64,000 nt of DNA, taken from the NCBI GenBank assembly GCA_035293805.1, contig DATGMD010000092.1:1-64000 (forward strand), read 5' to 3'. The position numbers and the translations under genes were made by a program. The DNA is from JAJPHF01 sp035293805. Lineage in GTDB: Bacteria > Chloroflexota > UBA6077 > JAJPHF01. Every line of letters starts with the position of its first letter. Position 1 is the first letter of the stretch. Under the pieces are notes generated by a model. The model searched no databases. It was not told where the DNA came from and saw nothing but the letters and a program-made list of their open reading frames with translations. Positions 24,644 to 33,162 of the stretch are shown here, piece after piece.

Positions 24644-26749
24644 CTACCCGCCGCTCGAGGGCGACGCGCTGGCGACCGCGCAATCGTAGAGCGTCGGCGG
24701 GGCGCCCGGCCCGAAGTAGCCCAGAGGCCGGGCAGCCGCGTTGGCTGGTGGCGCGACGTTCTCGCGGGTCGGCTGCGCGGCGCGCTGGCCTTCGGCTGGG
24801 CGCGGCTGCCAGGCCGTAGCCGGCAGTGCCGTGCAGTGGTCCTGCACCCAAGCGACCAGCGGCTGCTGCCGGTCGCGGTCGCCCAGTGGCCCGCGGCCGG
24901 CGCGCTCCCCGCGGGCCGGGAAGAGCGCGTAGCGGACCTCCCCGGCGGCCACGCGCGCCGCGAACTCGTCCGCCGTCAGGATCGGATCGGCGCCGCTAAA
25001 GCCGCCGACTGCCATCACGGGCGCTCCTGTGGCGAGGATAAGAGGCGCTGCCGCGTTCGCGTTGAGGGTTGCCGCCAGGAACGCCGCGTCGTCGCGGTGC
25101 GCCACGAGGTAGGCGGCCGCGTCCGCCGTCGGCGCGAACGCTCGGCCGCGCCGCGCCCCGGCCGTCGGGTCCGCCAGAGGCCGAGGACCCATGCCTGCCC
25201 AGGCAGGGGCGCTGGCCCAGACCGCCGGCGCCGCGAGCAGCGCCAGCAGGCCCGCCGTGCCCGCCAGCGCCGGCAGCCAGCCCGGCTGCCGGCGCGCCCA
25301 CGGCCTCCAGCGCCCAAGAGCCAGCGCCGCCAGGCTGGCGAGCGCGAGGCCGGCGATCCACGGCGTGAGCCGCGCGCTCCAGTCCGGGAAGCTGGCCAGC
25401 AAGGCTAGCTCGCCGACGGCGCTGCTGCTGAGGATGAGCGGCAGCAGCCAGCCCGCGCGCCGCCCCGCACGGTACGCCTGCCAGCTCAGGGCGAGCCCTA
25501 CGCCGCCCAGCGCCGCGCTGGCGGGAGCCAGCATGACGAGGTAATAGGGCTGGAACTGGCGCGTGAGGCTGAAGAAGGCGCCGACCGAGAGCAGCCATAC
25601 GCCCCAGAGCAGGGCGCTGGCCCGGGCCAACGGCCGGCCGGGCGCCCGCCGCAGGTCAGAGGCAATCGCCGCGAGGCTGAACAGGGCGAGCGGGAGCAGC
25701 CAGCCGATCTGGCTGCCGAGCGGTTGAGTGAACAGGCGCAGCGGTCCGGGCGCGCCGATCCCGAAGGCGCCGAAGCCCCGGTCGCCGAAGGCCGCGCCGG
25801 GGGCGTCGGACGCCGCGCCGGGCGCCGCCAGCGGGGCGACGCGGGGCGCCGGCGGCACATTCGCGCCCAGTGCCATTGGGCCGCCGAACAGCGGCACCCC
25901 GGGCAGCACGCGGCTCAAGCCGTTGTGCCACACGATTAGCTCCAGGACCGAGTTGTGCTCGCTGGACCCGACATACGGCCGCGCAGCCGGTGGCGTCAGG
26001 TCCACGGCTACCGCCCAGGATAGCGACACGGCTAGCAGCACGGCGGTCGCGGCGGCGAGGTGCAGCAGGCGCGCGGGCCAGCGCCGCGGGCCGGCGACCA
26101 GGTACACGAGGTACAGCGCCGGCAGCACCAGGTATGCTTCGAGCATCTTGACGTTGAAGCCGACGCCGGCGACGGCCGCCGCGCCGAACAGCCAGCGCGG
26201 CCATCCCGTCTCGACGGCCCGGAGGGTCGCCCCGGCGGCGAGCAGCACGACGAGGACGAGCAGACTGTCGATCGTGTTGTTGCGGCTCGTGGCCACGCTG
26301 ATCGGCGTCAGGGTGAGGAGCAGCGCGGCCAGGAAGCCGGCGAGCGGGCCGAAGGCGCGCTGCACGAGGTAGTAGAGCAACCCCACGGCGGCGACGCCGG
26401 CCAACGCTTCGGGCAGCAGTAGGGCGAGGCCACTGAAGCCGAGCAGTTTGGCGCTGAGTGCTTGCGCCCAGAAGCCCAGTGGCGGCTTGTCTACACTGAC
26501 GAAGCCGCCGGGATCGAAGGCGGCGAAGAAGAAGTTGTGCCAGCTCGCGAGCATGCTGCGGACGGTGGCCGCGTAGTACAGGTTGCCGTAGCCTTCCTGA
26601 TCCAGGCGGTAGCCGGCGAGCGCCGCCGCGAGCAGCAGTGGCCCCAGCGCGACGGCGTGCTGCCACCACGCGGTCCCGGCGCGAACCGTCAGCAGCGGGA
26701 CGGACAGCCGAGCGGCAGGCTTGCGCAGGCGGTGCGGAATGGCCAGCAT
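24644..26749 (-). CDS. GT39/ArnT-like membrane glycosyltransferase
   Basis: This 701-residue integral membrane protein belongs to the PMT/ArnT-like superfamily, which transfers sugars from polyprenyl phosphate to proteins or glycolipids on the outer face of the membrane. Typical features are the first-loop acidic region with YGNLYYAATVRSMLASWHNFF, then FVSVDKPPLGFWAQALSAKLLG, RNNTIDSLLVLVVLLA, and about a dozen hydrophobic segments. A soluble C-terminal domain of about 170 residues follows, as in actinobacterial and Chloroflexi members. A Gly/Ala-rich insert occurs in the loop near residues 290-330. The ATG lacks a strong ribosome site. It lies upstream of the S53 peptidase in the same direction, 153 bases apart. 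Confidence 0.88.
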   Translation of the reverse strand: MLAIPHRLRKPAARLSVPLLTVRAGTAWWQHAVALGPLLLAAALAGYRLDQEGYGNLYYAATVRSMLASWHNFFFAAFDPGGFVSVDKPPLGFWAQALSAKLLGFSGLALLLPEALAGVAAVGLLYYLVQRAFGPLAGFLAALLLTLTPISVATSRNNTIDSLLVLVVLLAAGATLRAVETGWPRWLFGAAAVAGVGFNVKMLEAYLVLPALYLVYLVAGPRRWPARLLHLAAATAVLLAVSLSWAVAVDLTPPAARPYVGSSEHNSVLELIVWHNGLSRVLPGVPLFGGPMALGANVPPAPRVAPLAAPGAASDAPGAAFGDRGFGAFGIGAPGPLRLFTQPLGSQIGWLLPLALFSLAAIASDLRRAPGRPLARASALLWGVWLLSVGAFFSLTRQFQPYYLVMLAPASAALGGVGLALSWQAYRAGRRAGWLLPLILSSSAVGELALLASFPDWSARLTPWIAGLALASLAALALGRWRPWARRQPGWLPALAGTAGLLALLAAPAVWASAPAWAGMGPRPLADPTAGARRGRAFAPTADAAAYLVAHRDDAAFLAATLNANAAAPLILATGAPVMAVGGFSGADPILTADEFAARVAAGEVRYALFPARGERAGRGPLGDRDRQQPLVAWVQDHCTALPATAWQPRPAEGQRAAQPTRENVAPPANAAARPLGYFGPGAPPTLYDCAVASASPSSGG

Positions 26750-26863
26750 GCAGGTACTCGCCGGTGGTAATATAGCTGCTCCTACCGTAGCCGCGGCGAG
26801 TTAACAGCTGACGGAGACGATGTGAAGATACTGTGCACGGGGCAGGCTGCGGCTTCCACCCCC

Positions 26864-27811
26864 CTAGTGGTGGCCGAAGGTGGCCTCGTAGTCGCGGCGC
26901 AGCTCGGCGGGCAGGTAGCGCTCCTCGAGCTGTACCACGAAGTCGTCGCCCAGCAGCGTGTCGGCGGTGGGGCGGCCCCAGCGGCTCTGGCCGCCCTTGC
27001 CGCGCCATGTGTCCATCGCCGCGGGGCCCTGCTCGCGAAAGTCGTGCAGGAAGTCCCAGGCCGCCTGCGCGGCGACCGACGCGACGATGGCCGGGAAGAT
27101 GACGACGGCCGGGCCTAGCTCGCGCCACTCGTCGAGTGTCGGCGTCGGCGGCGCGCCGTAATACGACACCATCACCGGTCCGGGCACGCGCCGGCACACC
27201 TCACGGATCTCCTCGCGGGTGTTCATGCTGTTCATCCAGACGATGTCCACGCCGCCCTCTTGCAGGTACGTGGTTGCTCGCTCGATCGCCCCCTCAAAGG
27301 AACCGCCCTCCGCACCGATCAGGTCGCAGCGGGCGCAGATCACGAAGTCGGGGTCCAGCGCGTCGCGGGCGGCGACCGCCGCCCGGTATTTGCCGATCGC
27401 CTCCTCGACGGAGATGCAGCGCCGCCCCGCGTGCTTGCCCGACTTCTTCGGTGCCTCCTGGTCCTCCAGGTGCAGCCCGGCCACGCCCGCTCGGACGTAC
27501 TCCTGCACGGTGAAGTAGACGCCGACGGCGTTGCCGAAGCCGGTATCGGCGTCCACGAAGATCGGGATGCTGCAGCGGGCGGCCAGGTGGCGCGCGTGGT
27601 CCACCATGTCGCGCAGGCCCATGATGCCCACGTCCGGGAGGCCGTACAGGAAGGCGGCGGTCTGCGAGCCGGCCAAGAAGAACGCCTCGCAGCCCGTCGC
27701 CTCGGCCATGCGCGCGAAGTATGGGCTGAAGCCGCCCGGCATGACGAGCGGCTCCGGCCGCCGGATGAGCGCGCGCAGCTGCGTCGTCGCGCGAGTTGGG
27801 CTGTCGTTCAT
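26864..27811 (-). CDS. Isocitrate lyase/PEP mutase family protein (copy 1)
   Basis: This 315-residue alpha/beta-barrel enzyme belongs to the ICL/PEPM superfamily, which forms or breaks C-C or P-C bonds of oxaloacetate-like acids. Key elements are VMPGGFSPYFARM, the metal site VDADTGFGNA, and the catalytic loop LEDQEAPKKSGKHAGRRC. True isocitrate and methylisocitrate lyases have KKCGH at this loop. Here Cys is Ser, so lyase activity of that type is unlikely. Oxaloacetate decarboxylase-like or C-C hydrolase activity is more plausible. The start at 27811 follows GAGGGAGA. It is a tandem paralogue of the gene just upstream, and the pair seems to be an old local duplication. Confidence 0.88.
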   Translation of the reverse strand: MNDSPTRATTQLRALIRRPEPLVMPGGFSPYFARMAEATGCEAFFLAGSQTAAFLYGLPDVGIMGLRDMVDHARHLAARCSIPIFVDADTGFGNAVGVYFTVQEYVRAGVAGLHLEDQEAPKKSGKHAGRRCISVEEAIGKYRAAVAARDALDPDFVICARCDLIGAEGGSFEGAIERATTYLQEGGVDIVWMNSMNTREEIREVCRRVPGPVMVSYYGAPPTPTLDEWRELGPAVVIFPAIVASVAAQAAWDFLHDFREQGPAAMDTWRGKGGQSRWGRPTADTLLGDDFVVQLEERYLPAELRRDYEATFGHH

Positions 27812-27955
27812 CGTTTCTCCCTCGCGTTCGTCGCTTCTGCCCATGCCGCCGCCAATTAGCGGCCGAGAAGCGTAGGGCCGGGGCTCGTTCCCTGCCGCCC
27901 AGCGTCCATGACCTCCGTTGTCCGGCGGGATACAGGACCACCCTCGTTTCGGCGC

Positions 27956-28912
27956 CTAAGACGACGGCCGGTCCACGTAGCCGAACGTGCCCTGGTAGTC
28001 GCGCTGCAGCTCGCCGGGCAGGTAGCGGTCCTCTAGCTCCCGGATCTGCGCGTTGCCGACGAGCAGGCCGCGGTCGGCGACGCCCCAGTGGCTCGCCTGC
28101 GCCCGCTGGCGCGACTCCGCCAGCGCTGCCGTCCCGCGCGCTCTGAAGTCGTGCAGGAGGTCCCAGGTGGCTTGCAGCGCGGCGCTGGTAGTGAGCGCGG
28201 GGAAAATGACCGCCGCCGCGCCCAGCTGCGCCCACTCCTCCAGCGTCGGGCCGGGTGGTGGGCCGCCGTACACCGGCAGCACCGGGGCCGGGATGCGGCG
28301 GCAGGCCTCGGCGATCTGCTCGCGACTCTGGATGGTGTTCAGCCAGACCATGTCGGCGTGCCCCTGCTCGACGTAGGCGATGCAGCGCTCCACCGCGCCG
28401 TCGAAGGTGCCGCCCTCGGCGCCGATGAGGTCGCAGCGGGCGCAGATCACGAAGTCCGGGTCGAGCGCATCGCGGGCGGCGACAGCCGCCTGGTACTTGC
28501 CGATCGCTTCGTCGACGGAGATGCAGCGGCGGCCGGCCGTCGTGCCCGACTTCTTCGGGGCCTCCTGGTCCTCGATGTGCAGCCCGGCGGCGCCCGCCCG
28601 CACGTACTCCTGCACGGTGAAGTAGACGCCGACGGCGTTGCCAAAGCCCGTATCGGCGTCCACGAAGATCGGGATGCTACAGCGGGCGGCCACGTGGCGC
28701 GCGTGGTCCACCATGTCGCGCAGGCCCATGATGCCCACGTCGGGCAGACCGTACAGGAACGCCGAGGTCTGGGAGCCGGCGAGGAAGAAGGCGTCGAAGC
28801 CCGCTAGCTCCGTCATCTTGGCGAACAGCGGACTGAAGCCGCCGGGGATCAGCAGCGGCTCCGGGCGCCGCAACAGCTCGCGGAAGCGCGTGGTCATGCG
28901 CTGCTGGGCCAT
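27956..28912 (-). CDS. Isocitrate lyase/PEP mutase family protein (copy 2)
   Basis: This 318-residue homologue of the next gene downstream keeps the same barrel: LIPGGFSPLFAKM, VDADTGFGNA, and the loop APKKSGTTAGRRC with Ser in place of the lyase Cys. The two copies are near-identical in the first half (for example GLPDVGIMGLRDMVDHARH). They differ in the C-terminal third, which shapes the substrate pocket in this superfamily, so they may act on different acids. GGAGGAG precedes the ATG. The gene follows a binding lipoprotein on the same strand with a 79-base gap, suggesting a three-gene transcript of lipoprotein, copy 2 and copy 1. Confidence 0.88.
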   Translation of the reverse strand: MAQQRMTTRFRELLRRPEPLLIPGGFSPLFAKMTELAGFDAFFLAGSQTSAFLYGLPDVGIMGLRDMVDHARHVAARCSIPIFVDADTGFGNAVGVYFTVQEYVRAGAAGLHIEDQEAPKKSGTTAGRRCISVDEAIGKYQAAVAARDALDPDFVICARCDLIGAEGGTFDGAVERCIAYVEQGHADMVWLNTIQSREQIAEACRRIPAPVLPVYGGPPPGPTLEEWAQLGAAAVIFPALTTSAALQATWDLLHDFRARGTAALAESRQRAQASHWGVADRGLLVGNAQIRELEDRYLPGELQRDYQGTFGYVDRPSS

Positions 28913-28991
28913 CCGTCCTGTCTCCTCCGTTCGCCGGCCTGCAGCCCGGCGGGTGAACGCCGGCGCGCCTCTCGCCCGAGGGCGAGCGCCG

Positions 28992-30071
28992 CTATGGGAG
29001 CCGCGCGAGCGCCGCGTCGAGATAGTGATAGTCCACGAATTGAGCGAGGTCGACGCGAGTAGGGACCAGCCCCTCGCGCACCCAGAAGTCCTGCTGGCGA
29101 TTCAGGTCATCCAGGTCGATGCGCCCGTTCGGTACGAGATCGGCCGCGGTGGACTGCGCGATCGCATCCGCCGGGACGTGCGTCCAGCGGCTCAGAATCT
29201 CAATGACCTCGGGCTCGACGACGCGGTTGTTCTGGAGCGCCGCGCGGTAGTCGCGCAGCCCTTTCAGGTAGGCGACCAGGAACCGCACCCCGACCTCGGC
29301 GGCGCGGGCGCGCATGCTGGGCCCGATGACCAGCGTGCTCCCGCTGAGTTTGCCCAGCACGTCGTTGCTGCTGCGGATGCGCCTGCCGATGCCGCTGCGC
29401 TCGATCGGCAGCGGATCGGAGACCGCACCGGCGTCTACCGCCCCGTTCGCGAGCGCGGCCGGCAGGTCACTATTGGTCAGGCGCTGGATTTCGACCTCCT
29501 GTAGACTCACCCCTTCTTTCGGTAGCATGTTGCGCAGCGCGTAATCGATCGGCGAGCCCTCGACGTTGAAGCTCACTCGCCGGCCCCGCAAATCGGCGAC
29601 GGAGCGCACCTCGCCGCTATCGAGCAGCGGTTGGCGCACGAGCAGGATCGTCTCCGCGTACGACGTGGCCGCGATGCCTGTGAGAGCGACGCCTCGGGCC
29701 AGCGCGTTGAAATAGCTTGGGCTCGGCGGTGACTGGGTCATGTCGAGCTGGCCGGCCGAGGTGGGCGCCACGGCCAACGCGCCGGAGTCGAAGGGCGTAT
29801 AGTCGAGCTCGATACCCTGCTCGGCAAAATAGCCCCGATCATTCGCCAGGTATAACGGCGCCCCGGTTAGAATCGGATTGGAGCCATACTTGATTACTTG
29901 ACGGGCCGGCGCCGCAGGCGGAGCGGCCCCCGCTGCCGCGCCACTAGCCGCATTGGCATCCGTCGCCCCGACGGCGGAGGGTGCTGGGGCAGATGATCGC
30001 GCCGCGTCGCTGCCGCCCGAGCAGGCCGCGAGAAGCACGACCACTAGCAAGCACGTCGCGCGGGCTACCAT
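28992..30071 (-). CDS. NMT1-like substrate-binding lipoprotein (orphan, copy 2)
   Basis: This 359-residue protein has a lipobox LAAC with Cys17, an Ala/Pro/Gly linker of about 50 residues, and an NMT1/SsuA-like domain: LYLANDRGYFAEQGIELDY, DLRGRRVSFNVEGSPIDYALR, VGVRFLVAYLKGLRDY. The C-terminal FVDYHYLDAALARL resembles the endings of the other orphan lipoproteins here. The start at 30071 is supported by AGGAAGG; the frame is open upstream but not protein-like. It is divergent from an amidohydrolase and upstream of the PEP-mutase-family pair. The ligand is unknown, plausibly an organic acid or aromatic. Confidence 0.9.
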   Translation of the reverse strand: MVARATCLLVVVLLAACSGGSDAARSSAPAPSAVGATDANAASGAAAGAAPPAAPARQVIKYGSNPILTGAPLYLANDRGYFAEQGIELDYTPFDSGALAVAPTSAGQLDMTQSPPSPSYFNALARGVALTGIAATSYAETILLVRQPLLDSGEVRSVADLRGRRVSFNVEGSPIDYALRNMLPKEGVSLQEVEIQRLTNSDLPAALANGAVDAGAVSDPLPIERSGIGRRIRSSNDVLGKLSGSTLVIGPSMRARAAEVGVRFLVAYLKGLRDYRAALQNNRVVEPEVIEILSRWTHVPADAIAQSTAADLVPNGRIDLDDLNRQQDFWVREGLVPTRVDLAQFVDYHYLDAALARLP

Positions 30072-30298
30072 ATCAGTCCTTCCTAACAGGGGCACGTGGA
30101 TCAACGGCTGAGAGGTCGGGAATGCCACCGTCCCGGCTTGACCACCCGCGTCGTCGGCATTGTGGCAGCGGACCGCGCGGCACGTCAAACGGAGTCTCGC
30201 GCGTCTACCGGTGCCCCCGGCAGGTCGCTCGGATGCGCTGGGCGCTTGCGGGGGCTGGGGCGCCGGGCAGATACTGCAAGAGAGCAGGAGGTGCGGCT
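30072..30298. other. Divergent promoter region between lipoprotein and amidohydrolase
   Basis: This 227-base divergent interval should hold both promoters. AGGAGG at 30286-30291 sets the ATG at 30299. I see no strong symmetric operator. Confidence 0.4.
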
Positions 30299-31363
30299 AT
30301 GGCGCGTGAGGTCGCGGTTATCGATTGTGACGGCCATCTGGTTGAGTCGGTCGCCGAGTTCGCGGAGTACATGGACCCGATGGTTCGCGCAAACGCGCTG
30401 ACCCCGCTTCGCAACCGCCAGGGCGTGTTCCCGTCGCTCGACGGCTTCCACTACCCGACCAGCGAGCGGCAAGAGGACGAGAGCGAGGCCAAGGTGCGGG
30501 CGAGCAGCCACCGCGCCGGCTCGGGCGAGGACGTGCTGGCGTTCCTGGAGCAGGCGGAGATCGAGCACACCGTCCTGTATCCTAGCGAGGGGCTGGCCGT
30601 GGGCAACATCGGCGTACCGGAGTACGCCGTGCGCCTGTGCCGCGCGTACAACGACTACGTGGCCGACCGCTTCCGCCGGCTGAGCCCCCGGATCCATCCG
30701 GCAGCGCTCATCCCCATGCAGGATCCCAAGGAGGCGGTGGCCGAGCTGCGGCGCGCGGTGAAGGAGCTAAACCTGACGGGCGCCATGCTGCCCTCGACCG
30801 GCCTGCCGCTGCACCTGGCGCACGAGTATTACTGGCCGGTGTACGAGGAGGCGGCGCGGCTGGGCTGCCCGCTCGGCGTGCATGGCGGCGCGAACCGCGA
30901 CATCTGCCACCTCGACACGTTCTCCAACCGTCTGGGCGCGCGCCTGCTGTGGCACCCCATGCCGCTGATGGTGGCGCTCGTCGCCTTCATCTACCACGGC
31001 CTGTTCGACCGCCTGCCCGACCTGCGCGTGAGCTTCCTGGAGGGCGGCGCGGCCTGGACGGTGCCCGTCTTCGAGCGCATGGAGCGCGACAGCGAGTTCT
31101 TCGCCGGCGCGAAGCGCAAGCTGCCCGACTACCTGACGAGCGGCCAGATCCTCATCGGCTGCGAGGGCAACGACGACAGCCTGCCCTACCTGGCCAAGCG
31201 CGTGGGCATCGAGGCGTTCGCCTACTCCTCCGACTACCCGCACGAGGTGGACCTGCCCGGCGCCCGCCGCATGATCGCCGAGACGCTGGATAACTCCGCG
31301 CTCACGCGCGAGGAGCAAGCCGCCGTGCTCGGCGGCAACGCGCGCCGCTTCTTCCGTCTGTGA
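30299..31363 (+). CDS. Amidohydrolase-2 family protein (copy 2)
   Basis: This 354-residue member of the amidohydrolase-2 family carries VIDCDGHLVES at the N-terminus (an Asp-x-His metal motif) and PLGVHGGANRD in the middle. Then come VSFLEGGAAWTVPVFERM and the terminal-barrel YSSDYPHEVD with the catalytic Asp. It is closer to the copy at 52908 than to that at 5443, judged by the shared FLEGGAAW/IEAGAAW and helical C-terminus. The start has AGGAGG seven bases upstream; the frame is open about 320 bases further without similarity. ACMSD-like decarboxylation or ring-product hydrolysis is likely. Divergent from a binding lipoprotein, a recurring pairing in this window. Confidence 0.87.
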   Translation: MAREVAVIDCDGHLVESVAEFAEYMDPMVRANALTPLRNRQGVFPSLDGFHYPTSERQEDESEAKVRASSHRAGSGEDVLAFLEQAEIEHTVLYPSEGLAVGNIGVPEYAVRLCRAYNDYVADRFRRLSPRIHPAALIPMQDPKEAVAELRRAVKELNLTGAMLPSTGLPLHLAHEYYWPVYEEAARLGCPLGVHGGANRDICHLDTFSNRLGARLLWHPMPLMVALVAFIYHGLFDRLPDLRVSFLEGGAAWTVPVFERMERDSEFFAGAKRKLPDYLTSGQILIGCEGNDDSLPYLAKRVGIEAFAYSSDYPHEVDLPGARRMIAETLDNSALTREEQAAVLGGNARRFFRL

Positions 31364-31396
31364 GCGCCGCGCCGATTCGCCGCTAGAGGTGCTACC

Positions 31397-31639
31397 GTGA
31401 TCGCGCGAGACGACGTCCACCAACTGCTCGACGAGCTGCCCGACGACATCCTGCCCGAGGTCGCGCGCTACCTCGCGGCCCTGCGCGACGACCCGCTGGC
31501 GCGCCTGCTCCTCACCGCCCCGATCGACGACGAGCCCGAGACCGACGAGGAGCGCGCCGCGGTGCGGGAGGCGCGTGAGGAGGCTGCACGCGTTGGCTAT
31601 GTTGCCGACGAGGATCTGGATCGTGAGCTAGGCTGGTGA
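31397..31639 (+). CDS. Antitoxin-like small protein of a type II toxin-antitoxin pair
   Basis: This 80-residue acidic protein opens with a helical segment (DDVHQLLDELPDDILPEVARYLAAL) of the kind found in many RelE/ParE-partner antitoxins. A flexible acidic region rich in Glu and Asp follows (PIDDEPETDEE), ending in DEDLDRELGW. It starts at GTG 31397 after AGAGG. Its stop overlaps the toxin start (GTGA), the usual co-translation arrangement. The acidic tail would wrap the basic toxin. The antitoxin family is not certain. Confidence 0.7.
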   Translation: MIARDDVHQLLDELPDDILPEVARYLAALRDDPLARLLLTAPIDDEPETDEERAAVREAREEAARVGYVADEDLDRELGW

Positions 31640-31893
31640 GCTGGAGAATCGAATGGACTCCCGCCGCCATCCGCGATTTACGTCACATGGATCGTCAGGT
31701 AGCCGAACGCGTGCGAACTGCTGTGCGGCGTCTCGCCGAAACGCAATACGGTGACGTGATCCGGCTCACCTCAACTGAGCCCGAGTGGCGGCTGCGCGTC
31801 GGCGACTGGCGCGTGCGCTTCGTCTACGACTTCGAGCACCGGGTCATCCGCGTGCTGCGCGTTCGGCCGCGCGGTCGCGCGTACCGCGACTGA
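31636..31893 (+). CDS. RelE/ParE-family toxin
   Basis: This 85-residue basic protein has the RelE/ParE fold pattern: an N-terminal strand WRIEWTPAAIRDLRHMD, a helix with VRTAVRRLAE, then the strands WRLRVGDWRVRFVYDFE and VIRVLRVRPRGRAY. The Arg-rich C-terminal strands and RVGDWRVRF are typical of RelE toxins that cleave ribosome-bound mRNA. The start is GTG overlapping the antitoxin stop by four bases. It is located at a junction of two oppositely oriented catabolic clusters, a common place for such modules. Confidence 0.85.
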   Translation: MSWRIEWTPAAIRDLRHMDRQVAERVRTAVRRLAETQYGDVIRLTSTEPEWRLRVGDWRVRFVYDFEHRVIRVLRVRPRGRAYRD

Positions 31894-31917
31894 TCGGGAT
31901 GCGGCCGCGGCTGAGGA

Positions 31918-33078
31918 TCAGGCGCCGCGGGGGAGCCCCAGGCCCTGCAGCGCGATCGCGTTGAGCTGCATCTCCATCGTGCCGCCGCCCAGGTGGTGGA
32001 ACAGCGCGGCGCGGTAAAGCTGCTCGGCCAGGCCGTCGAGCGGCGCTTCCGGCCCCTGCACCAGCCCGTCCAGCCCCAGCACGTCCACCACCAGGTTCGC
32101 CATGTGGAGCTGCAGGTCCGAGGCGAGCACCTTCACCATCGACGAGCGCGCCAGGTCGGGCAGCGCCTGGTCCTGCATCCACGCCACGCGGTAGCCCATC
32201 CAGCGCGCGGCGTGGAGCTGCGCCACTAGGTCGGCGAAGCGGTCCTTGTGCGCCTGCGCCACCGGCTGCCCCGCCGCCTCGCGCTCGGCCATGTAGGCCG
32301 CCAGGTCGTCGGCCGTGCGCATCACGGCGCCCACGCTGGCGATGCCCGAGCGCTCGAAACCCAGCGTAGTGAGGACGTGCTTCCAGCCCTCGTTCTGCTG
32401 GCCCATCAGCCGCTCTTTCGGGACGACCACCTCGTCCAGATAGGTCTCGTTCACGCGCCAGCCGCCGAGCGTGTGCAGCGGCCGCAGCGAGATGCCGGGG
32501 CTGTTCATGTCGATGAGCAGGAGGCTGATGCCGTGGTACTTCGGCGCGCTCGGATCGGTGCGCACGGCGAACATGCCCATGTCGGCCAGATGCGCGCCGC
32601 TGGTGAACACCTTCTGGCCCGTCACGACGAAGTGGTCGCCCTTGTCGACGGCGCGCATCTGCAGCGCCGCCGCGTCGGACCCCGACCCCGGCTCGGTCAG
32701 CCCCCAGCAGCAGGTCAGCTCGCCGCGGGCGATGCGCGGCAAGAACTCCGCCTTCTGCTGCGCCGTGCCGTAGGTCACGATCGACTCGCCCACGAACACC
32801 ACCGAGCCCGTGTAGCGGCCGATGCGAGCGCGCGCGTAGTTCATCTCCTCGTAGAAGATGCACATGTCCACGCGGCTGCGCTCCTGGCCGCCGTACTCGC
32901 GTGGCCACTGCATGCCGATCCAGCCGCGCTCGGCGATCCTGTGGTAGAGGGTTGGATCGTGGTCCTCGTGGCCCACGCCGATGAGCGACCGCATCTGCTC
33001 GTCCGCGACCGCCGCGCGGCAGAAGGCGCGCACCTCCTGGCGGAACTGCTCTTGCTCGGGGGTAAACGAGAAGTCCAT
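31918..33078 (-). CDS. Acyl-CoA dehydrogenase (copy 1)
   Basis: This 386-residue flavoprotein of the acyl-CoA dehydrogenase family forms the alpha-beta double bond in acyl-CoA and passes electrons to ETF. Visible are the N-terminal helical domain (MDFSFTPEQEQFRQEVRAF), the FAD/substrate loop WGLTEPGSGSDAAAL, VVTGQKVFTSGA, and the C-terminal dimer segment HHLGGGTMEMQLNAIA. The start at 33078 has GGAGG upstream. An in-frame extension to 33123 runs through a palindrome and is not protein-like. It is last in the minus-strand hydroxycinnamate-like cluster. With the next gene it may form a heteromeric two-subunit dehydrogenase, as in steroid side-chain degradation (inference). Confidence 0.92.
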   Translation of the reverse strand: MDFSFTPEQEQFRQEVRAFCRAAVADEQMRSLIGVGHEDHDPTLYHRIAERGWIGMQWPREYGGQERSRVDMCIFYEEMNYARARIGRYTGSVVFVGESIVTYGTAQQKAEFLPRIARGELTCCWGLTEPGSGSDAAALQMRAVDKGDHFVVTGQKVFTSGAHLADMGMFAVRTDPSAPKYHGISLLLIDMNSPGISLRPLHTLGGWRVNETYLDEVVVPKERLMGQQNEGWKHVLTTLGFERSGIASVGAVMRTADDLAAYMAEREAAGQPVAQAHKDRFADLVAQLHAARWMGYRVAWMQDQALPDLARSSMVKVLASDLQLHMANLVVDVLGLDGLVQGPEAPLDGLAEQLYRAALFHHLGGGTMEMQLNAIALQGLGLPRGA

Positions 33079-33105
33079 GCGCGGCCTCCTCCCCGTCCGT
33101 GACTC

Positions 33106-33148
33106 CGCGGTTGATGGTGTCATCCATCGGATGACACCATCAACCGCG
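33106..33148. repeat. Perfect palindromic hairpin between the two acyl-CoA dehydrogenase genes
   Basis: Arms of 20 bases beginning CGCGGTTGATGGTGTCATCC pair perfectly around a 3-base ATC loop. The hairpin lies 28 bases before the start of dehydrogenase copy 1, inside a probable operon. It may stabilise or partly terminate the mRNA, or be a mobile palindromic element. No T-run follows. Confidence 0.7.
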
Positions 33149-33162
33149 CGTCTACAAGCTTC

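Noticed and set aside
29981..30298. Extension of the second amidohydrolase into the divergent region
   Set aside because: The sequence has no similarity to the family, and AGGAGG at 30286 marks the true start.
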